NCBI GenBank assembly: GCA_000761475.1
Contig: JQNW01000004.1
Location: 124,001 to 188,000 of the forward strand
Source: Chromohalobacter israelensis
Lineage (GTDB): Bacteria; Pseudomonadota; Gammaproteobacteria; Pseudomonadales; Halomonadaceae
DNA: 64,000 nt
Direction: 5' to 3'
The position numbers and the translations under genes were made by a program. The stretch's first letter is position 1. Every line of letters starts with the position of its first letter. Shown piece after piece: positions 40,854-48,672 of the stretch. The notes under the pieces are model-generated. The model searched no databases and was not told where the DNA came from. It was given only the letters and a program-made list of their open reading frames with translations.

Positions 40854-41571
40854 ACGCAGTCATATCGAGGTGAGTGGCATCCCCGTGGAGATTCGCCGCA
40901 AGGCGATCAAGAATCTGCACGTGGGCGTCTATCCGCCGCATGGCAAGGTGCGGGTAGCCGCACCCCCGTATCTGGATGACGAGGCCGTGAGGATGGCGAT
41001 TGTCTCGCGCTTGAGTTGGATTCGCCGTCAGCAACAGGGCTTTGTGCGCCAGGCACGTCAGTCCGCACGGGAGATAGTCACCGGTGAAAGCCACTATTTC
41101 GGGGGCAGGCGTTACCGCCTGGACGTGGTGGAACGACAGGGCAATCCGCGAGTGCGCGTGGTCAACAACAGCACCCTTGAGCTGCAAGTCCGAACGGGTA
41201 CCGACTGGGTAACTCGGCAGCAGACACTCGACCGTTGGTACCGGCGTGAAATCAAAGCTCGCATCCCCGAACTTCTCGCCGTCTGGGAGCCAGTTGTGGG
41301 CGTGGAGGTTGCGGATTGTCGCATCAAGCGAATGAAGACCCGCTGGGGGAGCTGCAATATTGGGGCTAGGCGCGTCTGGCTGAACCTGGAGCTCGCCAAG
41401 AAGTCGCCTCGTTGCCTGGAATACATACTTGTGCACGAAATGGTGCATCTGCTGGAACGTCACCACACCGAGCGCTTCCGGGCCCTGATGGATCAATGCA
41501 TGCCGGATTGGCGCCTGAGAAAGGATGAGCTTAACGAGACCCCACTGGCTCATGACGACTGGGGGTATTGA
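40843..41571 (+). CDS. YgjP/SprT-like zinc metallopeptidase associated with the R-M operon
   Basis: A 242-residue protein of the YgjP (DUF45) metallopeptidase family. The zinc motif HEMVH is at 198-202 with a further His near 208, and RMKTRWGSCN, typical of the family, lies just before it. It overlaps the end of hsdR by eleven bases and is clearly part of the operon. The same partnership with hsdR is common in other bacteria, but the role in restriction is unknown; processing or turnover of a restriction subunit is speculation. Confidence 0.85.
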   Translation: MITERSHIEVSGIPVEIRRKAIKNLHVGVYPPHGKVRVAAPPYLDDEAVRMAIVSRLSWIRRQQQGFVRQARQSAREIVTGESHYFGGRRYRLDVVERQGNPRVRVVNNSTLELQVRTGTDWVTRQQTLDRWYRREIKARIPELLAVWEPVVGVEVADCRIKRMKTRWGSCNIGARRVWLNLELAKKSPRCLEYILVHEMVHLLERHHTERFRALMDQCMPDWRLRKDELNETPLAHDDWGY

Positions 41572-41672
41572 GGCTGCGCATAGCAACAGCGTCAACGAGA
41601 ACTGCTTTTCTGCTGCCGATCTTAGTGTTGAGCCTGTAAAAACCTGTAATGACCCCCTGGTTTCTGCACACC

Positions 41673-42524
41673 CTACGCCGTTAATGCGGGGTGTGCTCGG
41701 GGTGCCACGTAGTCCAGAGACTGATGTGGCCGCTCTTCGTTGTAGTACCGGATCCAGCGATTGATCACGACCCTGGCTTGGCCCAGCGATTCGAAACGGT
41801 GAAGCCAGATGCACTCCTCCTTCAAGGAGCGGAAGAAGCGCTCCACGAGCCCGTTCTGTTCCGGTGTATATGGCGTCGTGAACTCCTGCGTGAGGCCATA
41901 GGCCTTTACCGTGCCCGTGTAGTGGCGGCTGCTGAAAACGAGCCCGTTATCGGAGCGAAGGGCCAGCGGTTGCTGAACGCGTCCCAGCGCCCCCAGCCGA
42001 TAAACCAGTGCTTCCTCCAAGGCGGCCTCTGCTGTCTTGCTGCTGCCATTGTCCGATAATCGCCAACCGAGGATCTCACGCGTGCAACAGTCGATGATGA
42101 CCGCCAAGCTGGCCCGCCGATCCTTACCGCACCACACGTGAGTGAGATCCGTGGCCCAGCGCTCATCTGGCCGTGAGGTGACCGACGGCAAGCGTCTAGC
42201 GCGAGGTCGGAAGCCCTGCGGTCGCTTGCGCACCTGCCAGCCTTTGAGCTGCAGGATGCGCTGGATCGGCTTGCGGTTCTCGCCCAGTACGCACGCCAGC
42301 CGGCGATAGCCGTAGCGGGGGAAGCGTTCCAGCGTCAGCTTCACACGGGCCGTCAGGTCCGTATTCACGACACGAGGCCGAGCCTTTGGCCGGTAATACA
42401 GACTGCGCCGAGGGAAATCCAGCCAGCGACAAAGTTTGGCCAATGATACCACCCGGCCTTCCTGGGCCATTTCCGCCTGCAGCGACCTTACGAGTTCTCG
42501 TCCTCGTCGAGCAGGCGACGCCAC
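41673..42524 (-). CDS. IS3-family transposase OrfB (DDE integrase domain)
   Basis: Catalytic part of the transposase with the rve fold: first Asp in RWATDLTHVW, second in LRSDNGLVF, and Glu in NGLVERFFRSLKEE. It is expected to be made mainly as an OrfAB fusion by a -1 frameshift at 42524-42530; the apparent start is a GTG inside the overlap with orfA. Its C-terminus reaches almost to the left end of the element. Confidence 0.92.
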   Translation of the reverse strand: MASPARRGRELVRSLQAEMAQEGRVVSLAKLCRWLDFPRRSLYYRPKARPRVVNTDLTARVKLTLERFPRYGYRRLACVLGENRKPIQRILQLKGWQVRKRPQGFRPRARRLPSVTSRPDERWATDLTHVWCGKDRRASLAVIIDCCTREILGWRLSDNGSSKTAEAALEEALVYRLGALGRVQQPLALRSDNGLVFSSRHYTGTVKAYGLTQEFTTPYTPEQNGLVERFFRSLKEECIWLHRFESLGQARVVINRWIRYYNEERPHQSLDYVAPRAHPALTA

Positions 42525-42799
42525 TTTTTTAGTGCGTAGATCTGCAAGTGGGCCTCGCCCAACGCCTCCTTGGTTTCCCGCAAGTCAGACTCATATTGCT
42601 CGCGGATATCCTTGGGGCGGGCCTTGAACCCGTTCTCCATGTTGCGCTGGGCTTCATCGATCCAGCCTTCGACCTCGGAGACGGTGAGGTCATGCTGTCG
42701 CGCGACCTCAGCGACCGTGGTCTTGCCCTTGAAGATATCCATGACCACGGACGCTTTGCGCTTCGCGGTCCATCGCTTGATGGGGGTGTCGTCGCTCAT
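42488..42799 (-). CDS. IS3-family transposase OrfA (HTH protein)
   Basis: A 103-residue DNA-binding protein with an N-terminal helix-turn-helix (KTTVAEVARQHDLTVSEVEGW) and a leucine-rich coiled end. It starts at 42799 after AGGAGGAGA and overlaps orfB in the -1 frame. It recognises the element ends and forms the N-terminal part of the OrfAB transposase. Confidence 0.9.
   Translation of the reverse strand: MSDDTPIKRWTAKRKASVVMDIFKGKTTVAEVARQHDLTVSEVEGWIDEAQRNMENGFKARPKDIREQYESDLRETKEALGEAHLQIYALKKWRRLLDEDENS
42524..42530 (-). other. Programmed -1 frameshift heptamer A AAA AAG
   Basis: On the minus strand the orfA codons CTA AAA AAG form the classical slippery heptamer. A -1 shift here continues into orfB as Lys-Val-Ala-Ser-Pro, giving the OrfAB fusion transposase. 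Confidence 0.85.
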
Positions 42800-43162
42800 C
42801 TTCTCCTCCTGATGACTGCACTATAGCCTGTGCAGCTGTGGAGGGGGTCACTTCAAACCGCTAACATCACGTTTTGGCAGGGTCGGGAAATTTAGCGCGC
42901 TCGGATGTCGGGCGCGTGCATAGTCTGATGTGCCGGTAGAATATTGGCCCTTTTGTAACCCGATTGCCGGACGCCTGCCATGAAGCTTATGCAGGAACCG
43001 AACCACTCTGAACTTTCTTCCCGCAACGGGGGCGACGCCATGTTGCCTGGGTAGACCGGATCCTGCGCTATTTACTGAACGCTACAACGATTTCAGCCTT
43101 CCGACGGCGGTATTGATAAGGGTGAAGATATTGTTGTTGCCCCCAAGCTGGCCGATGCTCGG

Positions 43163-43333
43163 ATGGAAAGCTACGAAGTGGCCAATGGAATGAAGCCGAT
43201 CTGGATGCCGGTGTCGGAAGCGGTGAATCATAACCGGCAGGTCATGGTACGTCAGGAGGACTCCATGGGGCAGTCGATTCAGCGCGAAACGTTCATGCTG
43301 GAAAAAATTGCTGACGAGTTGGTGTCAGCGTAA
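43163..43333 (+). pseudogene. Gene remnant right of the IS element
   Basis: A 56-codon open frame beginning MESYEVANGMKPIWMP and ending KIADELVSA, open a further 29 codons upstream to a stop near 43075. I do not recognise the family, and no good ribosome site precedes the ATG. The surrounding stretch 42856-43506 has no other convincing gene. It looks like the surviving 3' end of a gene interrupted when the island arrived. Confidence 0.35.
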
Positions 43334-43459
43334 GCACAGAACCCTACCTGCTCGATTGTGCCTCGAAATCATTCATTTACATGCATCTCCCGACGACATG
43401 CCACCAAAGTCGAGCGCCCGCCGAGCGAAAAGATAGTGATTGGGGGTTGAAAGTCTTTA

Positions 43460-43474
43460 TGCGAATCATTTACA
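43460..43474. promoter_or_regulatory. Probable Fur box of bfd
   Basis: TGCGAATCATTTACA fits the 7-1-7 Fur consensus TGATAATNATTATCA at 11 of 14 defined positions, 33 bases before the bfd start. A related but weaker AATCATT sequence lies at about 43367. Iron-starvation induction of bfd is well known in related bacteria. Confidence 0.6.
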
Positions 43475-43506
43475 TTCCCTATCAGAGCGATCAGCGAGGT
43501 GATGGA

Positions 43507-43710
43507 ATGTACGTGTGCATATGCCGAGGCGTGACCGACAATGCCATTCGCGAGGCCGTTGAAGACGGCGCGCGTAGCTGGCGTGAAGTGCGCGAGCGCA
43601 CCGAGTGTGCGACTCAGTGTGGCCGCTGCGCCTGCACGGCCAAGGCCATCACGCGTGATGCCATCACCCAGGAAATGATGCCGAGCGAGGATCTCGCCTA
43701 CGCCGTCTAG
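43507..43710 (+). CDS. bfd: Bacterioferritin-associated ferredoxin
   Basis: A 67-residue [2Fe-2S] ferredoxin that reduces bacterioferritin to release stored iron. The Cys ligands are in MYVCICRGVTD near the start (Cys4, Cys6) and ECATQCGRC around residues 34-42, with the Bfd/NifU arrangement. The start follows GAGGTGATGGA. A Fur box upstream and bfr downstream fit the role: it is made when iron is scarce. Confidence 0.92.
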   Translation: MYVCICRGVTDNAIREAVEDGARSWREVRERTECATQCGRCACTAKAITRDAITQEMMPSEDLAYAV

Positions 43711-43778
43711 GCGCTTTTCAGTCGAGAAGCAAGACCTGCCTCGGGCAAGCAAGCTGCATCGCGCGCTCCGTTTTTCCG

Positions 43779-43808
43779 CGCCGCCATCCCGTTGGATGGC
43801 GGCGTTTT
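43779..43808 (+). terminator. Intrinsic terminator of bfd
   Basis: Arms CGCCGCCATCC/GGATGGCGGCG with a four-base loop are followed by TTTT, about 70 bases after the bfd stop. Confidence 0.85.
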
Positions 43809-43969
43809 CGTGTCCGGGCGGGGCGTTGCGGCGTGCGTGGGGTGAGAGCGGAGTGGCAATCGTTCTCGCCTGTTATTTCCAATCCTTAACAAATGCGCCG
43901 TTTTCGCGGCAAGATCCTGTCTTTATTCGACTTTTTCGGCGAAATAGTCGATACTCCCTGTATCCCATG

Positions 43970-44010
43970 ACGGCGATGGCGAGCTATGCTTCGCGAATCG
44001 CCATCGCCGT
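43970..44010 (+). promoter_or_regulatory. Long hairpin in the bfr leader
   Basis: A perfect arm pair ACGGCGATGGCGA/TCGCCATCGCCGT encloses a 15-base loop 33 bases before the bfr start and ends 20 bases before its ribosome site. No T-run follows, so it is not a standard terminator. The 333-base gap between bfd and bfr is otherwise AT-richer and must contain the bfr promoter. Confidence 0.5.
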
Positions 44011-44043
44011 ACAACCACATTAATCTGCAAGGGAGACGTGACG

Positions 44044-44523
44044 ATGAAAGGTGATGCCAAGGTCGTTCAGCACCTCAACACCGCACTGGGCAATGAGCTG
44101 GTCGCCATCAACCAGTACTTCTTGCACGCCAAGATGTACAAGGACTGGGGACTGGCCAAGCTGGCCAAGTGGGAATACGACGAATCCATCGAAGAGATGC
44201 GCCATGCCGATGAGCTGATCGAGCGCATCCTGTTCCTCGAGGGCATTCCCAACCTGCAGGATCTGGGCAAGCTGCACATCGGCGAGAACACCAAGGAAAT
44301 GCTCGAGTGCGACCTCGCCATCGAGAAGACCGGCTGGCAGGACCTGGTCGACGCCATCGCCTATTGCGAGGAAGTGCGCGACTACGTCAGCCGTGACCTG
44401 TTCCGCCGCATCCTCAACGATGAAGAAGAGCACATCGACACGATCGAGACCGAACTCGGCCTGATCGACAAGGTAGGTATCCAGAACTACCTGCAGCAGC
44501 AGATGAGCGCCGACGACGAGTGA
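44044..44523 (+). CDS. bfr: Bacterioferritin
   Basis: Haem-containing 24-subunit iron store of 159 residues. All ferroxidase ligands are at the E. coli positions: Glu18, Glu51, His54, Glu94, Glu127 and His130, and the haem ligand is Met52. The ATG at 44044 lies 8 bases after GGGAG; a GTG at 44038 is less likely. It is adjacent to bfd but separated by a terminator, consistent with opposite iron responses. Confidence 0.97.
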   Translation: MKGDAKVVQHLNTALGNELVAINQYFLHAKMYKDWGLAKLAKWEYDESIEEMRHADELIERILFLEGIPNLQDLGKLHIGENTKEMLECDLAIEKTGWQDLVDAIAYCEEVRDYVSRDLFRRILNDEEEHIDTIETELGLIDKVGIQNYLQQQMSADDE

Positions 44524-44548
44524 TCGCGTCGCTGCCATGCCGATACCA

Positions 44549-44574
44549 GATGCCCGCCAATTGGCGGGCATCTT
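44549..44574. terminator. Hairpin between convergent bfr and purK
   Basis: Arms GATGCCCGCC/GGCGGGCATC with an AATT loop are followed by TT on the plus strand. It probably terminates bfr. Confidence 0.7.
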
Positions 44575-44600
44575 GCGTTACGACGGATGGCGCGGGGGGC

Positions 44601-45695
44601 TCAGCCCAGGTCGTTGACCAGCAGGGCCTCGACGGCGGCGACGCGCTCGGCCAGCGTGGCCTCGTCGGGCGCGAGGACCGTGACATGGCCGATCTTGCGG
44701 CCGGGGCGCGGGGCCTTGTCGTAGTCATGCAGACGTGCGCCGGCAACACTGAGCACGGCGTCGCGGTCGGGGAAGGCGCCGATGATGTTGAGCATGGCGC
44801 AGGGCACGAGGCGTGTCGTGTCGCCCAGCGGCAGCCCGGCGACGGCGCGCAGGTGATTCTCGAACTGGCTGGTCGTCGCGCCTTCGATGCTCCAGTGCCC
44901 GGAGTTGTGCACGCGGGGGGCGATTTCGTTGGCAAGCAGCTCGCCGTCGCGGGTGACGAAGAACTCGAAGGCCATGACCCCGACGTACCCCAGTGCGTCG
45001 AGCACGCGGGTGGCGTAGTCGGCGGCGCGGGCGTACAGCGGGTGGTCGGGCTGCGGCTCGGCACGATGCAGGATGCCCTGGCGGTGCTCGTTGCGTGACA
45101 GCGGCCACACCCGCACCTCGCCGTCGCGGCCGCGCACGGCGATGGCCGAGACTTCATGATCGAAATCGATGAAACCTTCCAGGATCAAGGGCACGTCGCC
45201 CAGCTCGGCGACGCTGCCGGGCACGTCGTCGGCGCTGCGCAGCACCTTCTGGCCCTTGCCGTCGTAGCCCAGGGTGCGCGTCTTGAGCACCGCCGGCAGG
45301 CCGATCTCGGCCACCGCGCGGTCCAGGTCGTCCTGGCTCTCGATCAGTGCGATGGGGGCAATGGCGATGTCCAGCGACTGGAACAGCGATTTCTCGGCGC
45401 CACGGTCGCGCGCGGTTTCCAGTGCCTTGGCCGGCGGGAAGGCCGGACGCTGCTCGGCGAGCTGCGTCAGCGCCATGGTCGAGACGTTCTCGAACTCGAA
45501 GGTGATCACGTCGCTGGCTTCGATGAGTGCCTGGTGCGCTTCTTCGTCGTCCCAGTCGGCGCAGAGGTGCACGCCCTGCGAGGCGGCGCACGCCTGGGTC
45601 GAGGGATCGAGGAAGGTGAAGCGCATGTCCAGCGGCGCCCCCGCTTGGGCCAGCATCCGGCCCAATTGGCCGCCGCCCACGATACCGATATGCAT
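44601..45695 (-). CDS. purK: N5-carboxyaminoimidazole ribonucleotide synthase
   Basis: ATP-grasp enzyme of purine synthesis that carboxylates AIR to N5-CAIR. It begins MHIGIVGGGQLGRML and contains GYDGKGQ in the ATP lid and EIAPRVHNSGHW near the active site. An ATG at 45701 overlaps the purE stop, but the ATG at 45695 sits 8 bases after AGGAG and is preferred, giving 364 residues. It forms an operon with purE. Confidence 0.95.
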   Translation of the reverse strand: MHIGIVGGGQLGRMLAQAGAPLDMRFTFLDPSTQACAASQGVHLCADWDDEEAHQALIEASDVITFEFENVSTMALTQLAEQRPAFPPAKALETARDRGAEKSLFQSLDIAIAPIALIESQDDLDRAVAEIGLPAVLKTRTLGYDGKGQKVLRSADDVPGSVAELGDVPLILEGFIDFDHEVSAIAVRGRDGEVRVWPLSRNEHRQGILHRAEPQPDHPLYARAADYATRVLDALGYVGVMAFEFFVTRDGELLANEIAPRVHNSGHWSIEGATTSQFENHLRAVAGLPLGDTTRLVPCAMLNIIGAFPDRDAVLSVAGARLHDYDKAPRPGRKIGHVTVLAPDEATLAERVAAVEALLVNDLG

Positions 45696-45697
45696 GC

Positions 45698-46204
45698 TCA
45701 TGTCTCCTGGGAGTCGGTGGGGCGAGGGTCGGGCGCGTCGAGCACTTTTTGCGTCTGCTCGGCGCGGTAGGCTTCCAGCGCTTCGCGAATCGCCGGGTAC
45801 TTGTTGCCCAGCATGGCGGCGGCGAGCAGGGCGGCGTTGATGGCGCCGGCCCGGCCGATGGCCAGGGTGCCGGTGGGAATGCCCGCCGGCATCTGCACGA
45901 TGGAGAGCAGCGAGTCGACCCCGCTGAGCATGCTCGATTGCACGGGCACCCCGAGCACCGGCAGGGGCGTCTTGGCGGCGGCCATCCCGGGCAGATGCGC
46001 GGCACCGCCGGCACCGGCGATGATGACTTCCAGGCCGCGATCGGCAGCGCCGGCGGCGTAGTCGAACAGCAGATCCGGCGTGCGGTGCGCCGAGACGACC
46101 TTGACCTCGTGCTCGATGCCGAGTGCCTCGAGCGTGTCGACGGTATGGCACAAGGTCGCCCAGTCGGACTTCGAGCCCATGATGACACCAACCAGTGCGC
46201 TCAT
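45698..46204 (-). CDS. purE: N5-carboxyaminoimidazole ribonucleotide mutase
   Basis: Class I PurE, 168 residues, converting N5-CAIR to CAIR for purine synthesis. The active-site segments GSKSDW and SAHRTP are present. The start at 46204 follows GGGGAG. It is directly upstream of purK with overlapping stop and start region, the classic purEK order. No purine riboswitch was seen upstream. Confidence 0.96.
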   Translation of the reverse strand: MSALVGVIMGSKSDWATLCHTVDTLEALGIEHEVKVVSAHRTPDLLFDYAAGAADRGLEVIIAGAGGAAHLPGMAAAKTPLPVLGVPVQSSMLSGVDSLLSIVQMPAGIPTGTLAIGRAGAINAALLAAAMLGNKYPAIREALEAYRAEQTQKVLDAPDPRPTDSQET

Positions 46205-46317
46205 GCTTTCTCCCCTTCGTGTGTGTGGCAACGCCGTTGTGGCAACGTCATGGCGTCGCGCGAAACGAGAAGCGCGGCATTATAGCATCAGCGCCCTCGC
46301 TCAGCGACGCACGCCGC

Positions 46318-46548
46318 TCAGCGGAAGGCGGCCTCGAGCTCGAAGCGCGCGACCGGTTCGCCGGCGACCTCGACGGTCTCGCAGAACATCGTCAGTGGGC
46401 GTACCCACAGCCCGTAGTCGCCATAGAGCGCGCGATAGACCACCAGCGGTTCCTCGGTCTCGCTGTGGTGGGCGACGCCCAGCACTTCGTAGCTGGCGCC
46501 CTTGTAATGACGGTAGATGCCGGGCACCGGGCGGGTGTCGTGGCTCAT
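46318..46548 (-). CDS. DUF1653 family protein
   Basis: A 76-residue cytoplasmic protein that matches the DUF1653 fold: GIYRHYKGASYEVLGVAHHSETEEPLVVY carried over residues 10-38, then RALYGDYGLWVRP and FCETVE. The function is unknown in the family. Its start overlaps the stop codon of tcdA (ATGA), so it is cotranslated with that tRNA-modification gene; the link may be incidental. Confidence 0.88.
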   Translation of the reverse strand: MSHDTRPVPGIYRHYKGASYEVLGVAHHSETEEPLVVYRALYGDYGLWVRPLTMFCETVEVAGEPVARFELEAAFR

Positions 46549-47369
46549 GAGGAAGTCTCCGTGGAAGGGGTGGGGGCGGCCTCGCGTGCGGCTCGGGTGG
46601 CGAGCCGTGCCAGCGTGCGCGAGGCGGCCACGAAACCGAAGCTGCCGGTGACGAAGGTCGCCGCGCCGAAGCCGGAGGCGCAGTCGAGGCGGGTGGCCTC
46701 GCCGTCGCCGGGCTTCTGCCGGCAGACCTCGCCGTCGGCGCCGGGGTAGACCAGCTGCTCGTCGGAGTACACGCATTCGACGCCGAAGCGCCGCTTGGGA
46801 TTGCGCGAGAAGCCGAAGTCACGGCGCAGGCGCGCGCGTACCTTGGCGAGCAGCGGGTCGTGCTCGGTGCGTGTCAGGTCGGCGACGCGGATCCGCGTGG
46901 GGTCGGTCTGGCCGCCCGCCGCGCCGGTGACGGTCAGGCCGATCTTGCGGCGCTTGCACCAGGCGATCAACGCGCTCTTGGCGACGACGCTGTCGATGGC
47001 GTCGATGACGTGATCGGCGTCCTCGGGCAGGCGCTCGGCGAGGTTGGTCGGCGTCACGAAGGCGGTGTCCGCATGCACGGTGATCCCGGGCTGAATGGCG
47101 CGGCAGCGCTCGGCCAGCACCTCGACCTTGGGCCGGCCGATGGTGCCGTCCAGCGCGTGCAGCTGGCGGTTGACGTTGGACACGCAGACATCGTCGAGGT
47201 CGATCAGCGTCAGGGTGCCGACGCCGGCGCGGGCCAGGGCCTCCACGGCCCAGCTGCCCACGCCGCCCACGCCGATGACCACCACGTGGGCGCGGCGGAA
47301 GAACGCGGCGGCCTGAGCGCCGTACAGTCGGCGGATGCCGCCGAAGCGGAAATCGTAATCGTCTTGCAT
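46545..47369 (-). CDS. tcdA: tRNA threonylcarbamoyladenosine dehydratase
   Basis: E1-like enzyme (CsdL/TcdA) that cyclises t6A37 of tRNA to ct6A using ATP. The nucleotide-binding GVGGVGSWAVEALARAG is near residue 33, followed by DLDDVCVSNVNRQ, typical of the family. There are 274 residues from the ATG at 47369. It is between truC and the DUF1653 gene on the same strand, so this region carries two tRNA-modifying enzymes in a row. Confidence 0.93.
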   Translation of the reverse strand: MQDDYDFRFGGIRRLYGAQAAAFFRRAHVVVIGVGGVGSWAVEALARAGVGTLTLIDLDDVCVSNVNRQLHALDGTIGRPKVEVLAERCRAIQPGITVHADTAFVTPTNLAERLPEDADHVIDAIDSVVAKSALIAWCKRRKIGLTVTGAAGGQTDPTRIRVADLTRTEHDPLLAKVRARLRRDFGFSRNPKRRFGVECVYSDEQLVYPGADGEVCRQKPGDGEATRLDCASGFGAATFVTGSFGFVAASRTLARLATRAAREAAPTPSTETSS

Positions 47370-47383
47370 GTGATCGTTCCTCG

Positions 47384-48169
47384 TTACCGGTCGTGGCCGG
47401 ATGACAACAACGCGGCGGGGCGTTCTGCGTGCCAGGCGACGCGGGCCGCCGGGGCGTGACCCTGCCAGCCGAAGCGCGCGAACAGCGCCTGCATGTCGTC
47501 GGCCAGGGGCGCATCGAGCTGCAGCGTGCGTGCCTGCTCGGGATGCCAGACCGTCATGCCCACGGCCGCGAGCAGCAGGCGCGGGCTGTCCAGTCGCTCG
47601 CGGAAGAAGCGATTGTGGGCGCCCTTGCCATGCTTGGCGTCGCCGATGATCGGATAGCCACGCCGCGCCAGGTGGCGGCGAATCTGATGCCGCCTCCCGG
47701 TCCATGGCCGGGCCTCCATCAAGGAATAGCGTACCTGGGGATAACGGTCGATGCGCACCGGCAGTTCGACGCTGTCCAGGCGGCGTACGGCCGTCCAGGC
47801 TTCGAGTTCGGGCATTTCCGCCTTGGGCCGCGAGCCATCTTCCTCGCGCAGGCCGTAATCGAGCAGGTCCTGCTCCGGGCCGACGCCGCGGACCACCGCC
47901 AGGTAGCGCTTGTGCACGCGGTGCGCGGTGAATTCCTCGCCCAGCGCCTGGGCCATCTCCGGGTCGAGGGCGAACAGCAGAAGCCCCGAGGTCGGCCGGT
48001 CGAGCCGGTGGACCGGATAGACGTGGCGCCCCAGTTGGTTGCGCAGGGTCTGCAGGGCGAACACCCGCGCGTCACGGGCGATCGGACTGCGGTGAACGAG
48101 CATCCCCGACGGTTTTTGCACGGCAACCATGCGCTCGTCCTGATAAAGTACGGGCAATTCCAACGACAT
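47384..48169 (-). CDS. truC: tRNA pseudouridine(65) synthase
   Basis: RluA-family pseudouridine synthase, 261 residues. The catalytic Asp57 is in VHRLDRPTSG, and the fold motifs YPVHRL, RWTGRRHQIRRHL-type (here PWTGRRHQIRRH) and KHGKG are present. Short length without an S4 domain fits TruC, which modifies U65 of tRNA. It ends 14 bases before tcdA. Confidence 0.88.
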   Translation of the reverse strand: MSLELPVLYQDERMVAVQKPSGMLVHRSPIARDARVFALQTLRNQLGRHVYPVHRLDRPTSGLLLFALDPEMAQALGEEFTAHRVHKRYLAVVRGVGPEQDLLDYGLREEDGSRPKAEMPELEAWTAVRRLDSVELPVRIDRYPQVRYSLMEARPWTGRRHQIRRHLARRGYPIIGDAKHGKGAHNRFFRERLDSPRLLLAAVGMTVWHPEQARTLQLDAPLADDMQALFARFGWQGHAPAARVAWHAERPAALLSSGHDR

Positions 48170-48235
48170 GAGGGGAACCTTCGGCCAGCTCGAAGGGCGC
48201 CTATTGTCGACCTTGCCACATAGGATGTACAGCCG

Positions 48236-48630
48236 ATGATCCTGGGTGTCGTCACGGGCCTGCTGGGGGCCTTGTGCCAGGCGATTTATTATTTCGTGGC
48301 CGCCTACGTGGGCAGCCGTTACACGCTTTCCACGCGGGCCATGCTGGTGTTTTCCCACCTGCTGATGGGCGGTGCCTCGTTGCTGGGGGTGGCGCTGCTG
48401 CTGCCGGGCAGCGGCGCGCGCCTGGAGGCGGTGTGGATGCCGCTGCTGGCGATGAACGTGTGCTATCTCGGGGGCCAGGCGGCGCTGTTTCGCGCGCTGC
48501 GGCGCGACGTGGCATCGCGGGTCTCGCCGCTGCTGGGGCTCAAGGTCGTGCTGCTGGCCGGGTGTTCTATCAGCGCCTGGCGTGCGCGGTGGTGATGGCG
48601 GGCGCAATCGTGTTATTTCAGTTGGGTTGA
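48236..48630 (+). pseudogene. Truncated EamA/DMT-type transporter
   Basis: The first 100 codons encode three to four membrane helices of an EamA-like drug/metabolite transporter (GLLGALCQAIYYFVAAY, later RRDVASRVSPLLGLKVVLLA). At about 48560 the frame breaks. The C-terminal helix of the protein continues in another frame as QRLACAVVMAGAIVLFQLG to a stop at 48630. Since EamA proteins have about 300 residues, most of the middle and second half is missing: a deletion joined out of frame. Confidence 0.65.
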
Positions 48631-48672
48631 GCCTCACACCCACTTTCTCGAACCACAGATCACGAGGTAGGC

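Larger units (their letters stand above)
41645..42855 (-). mobile_element. Complete IS3-family insertion sequence, 1211 bp
   Basis: Ends TGTAATGACCCCCT (left, 41645) and, read inward from the right end at 42855, TGAAGTGACCCCCT match at 12 of 14 positions. AACC is directly repeated on both sides (41641-41644 and 42856-42859), a 4-bp target duplication. Inside are orfA and orfB with a frameshift site. It sits just after the R-M operon and appears intact. Confidence 0.92.

Noticed and set aside
43507-43710. Longer bfd protein starting near 43381
   Set aside because: The extension would cover the Fur box; the Cys-containing N-terminus MYVCICRG is the known Bfd start.
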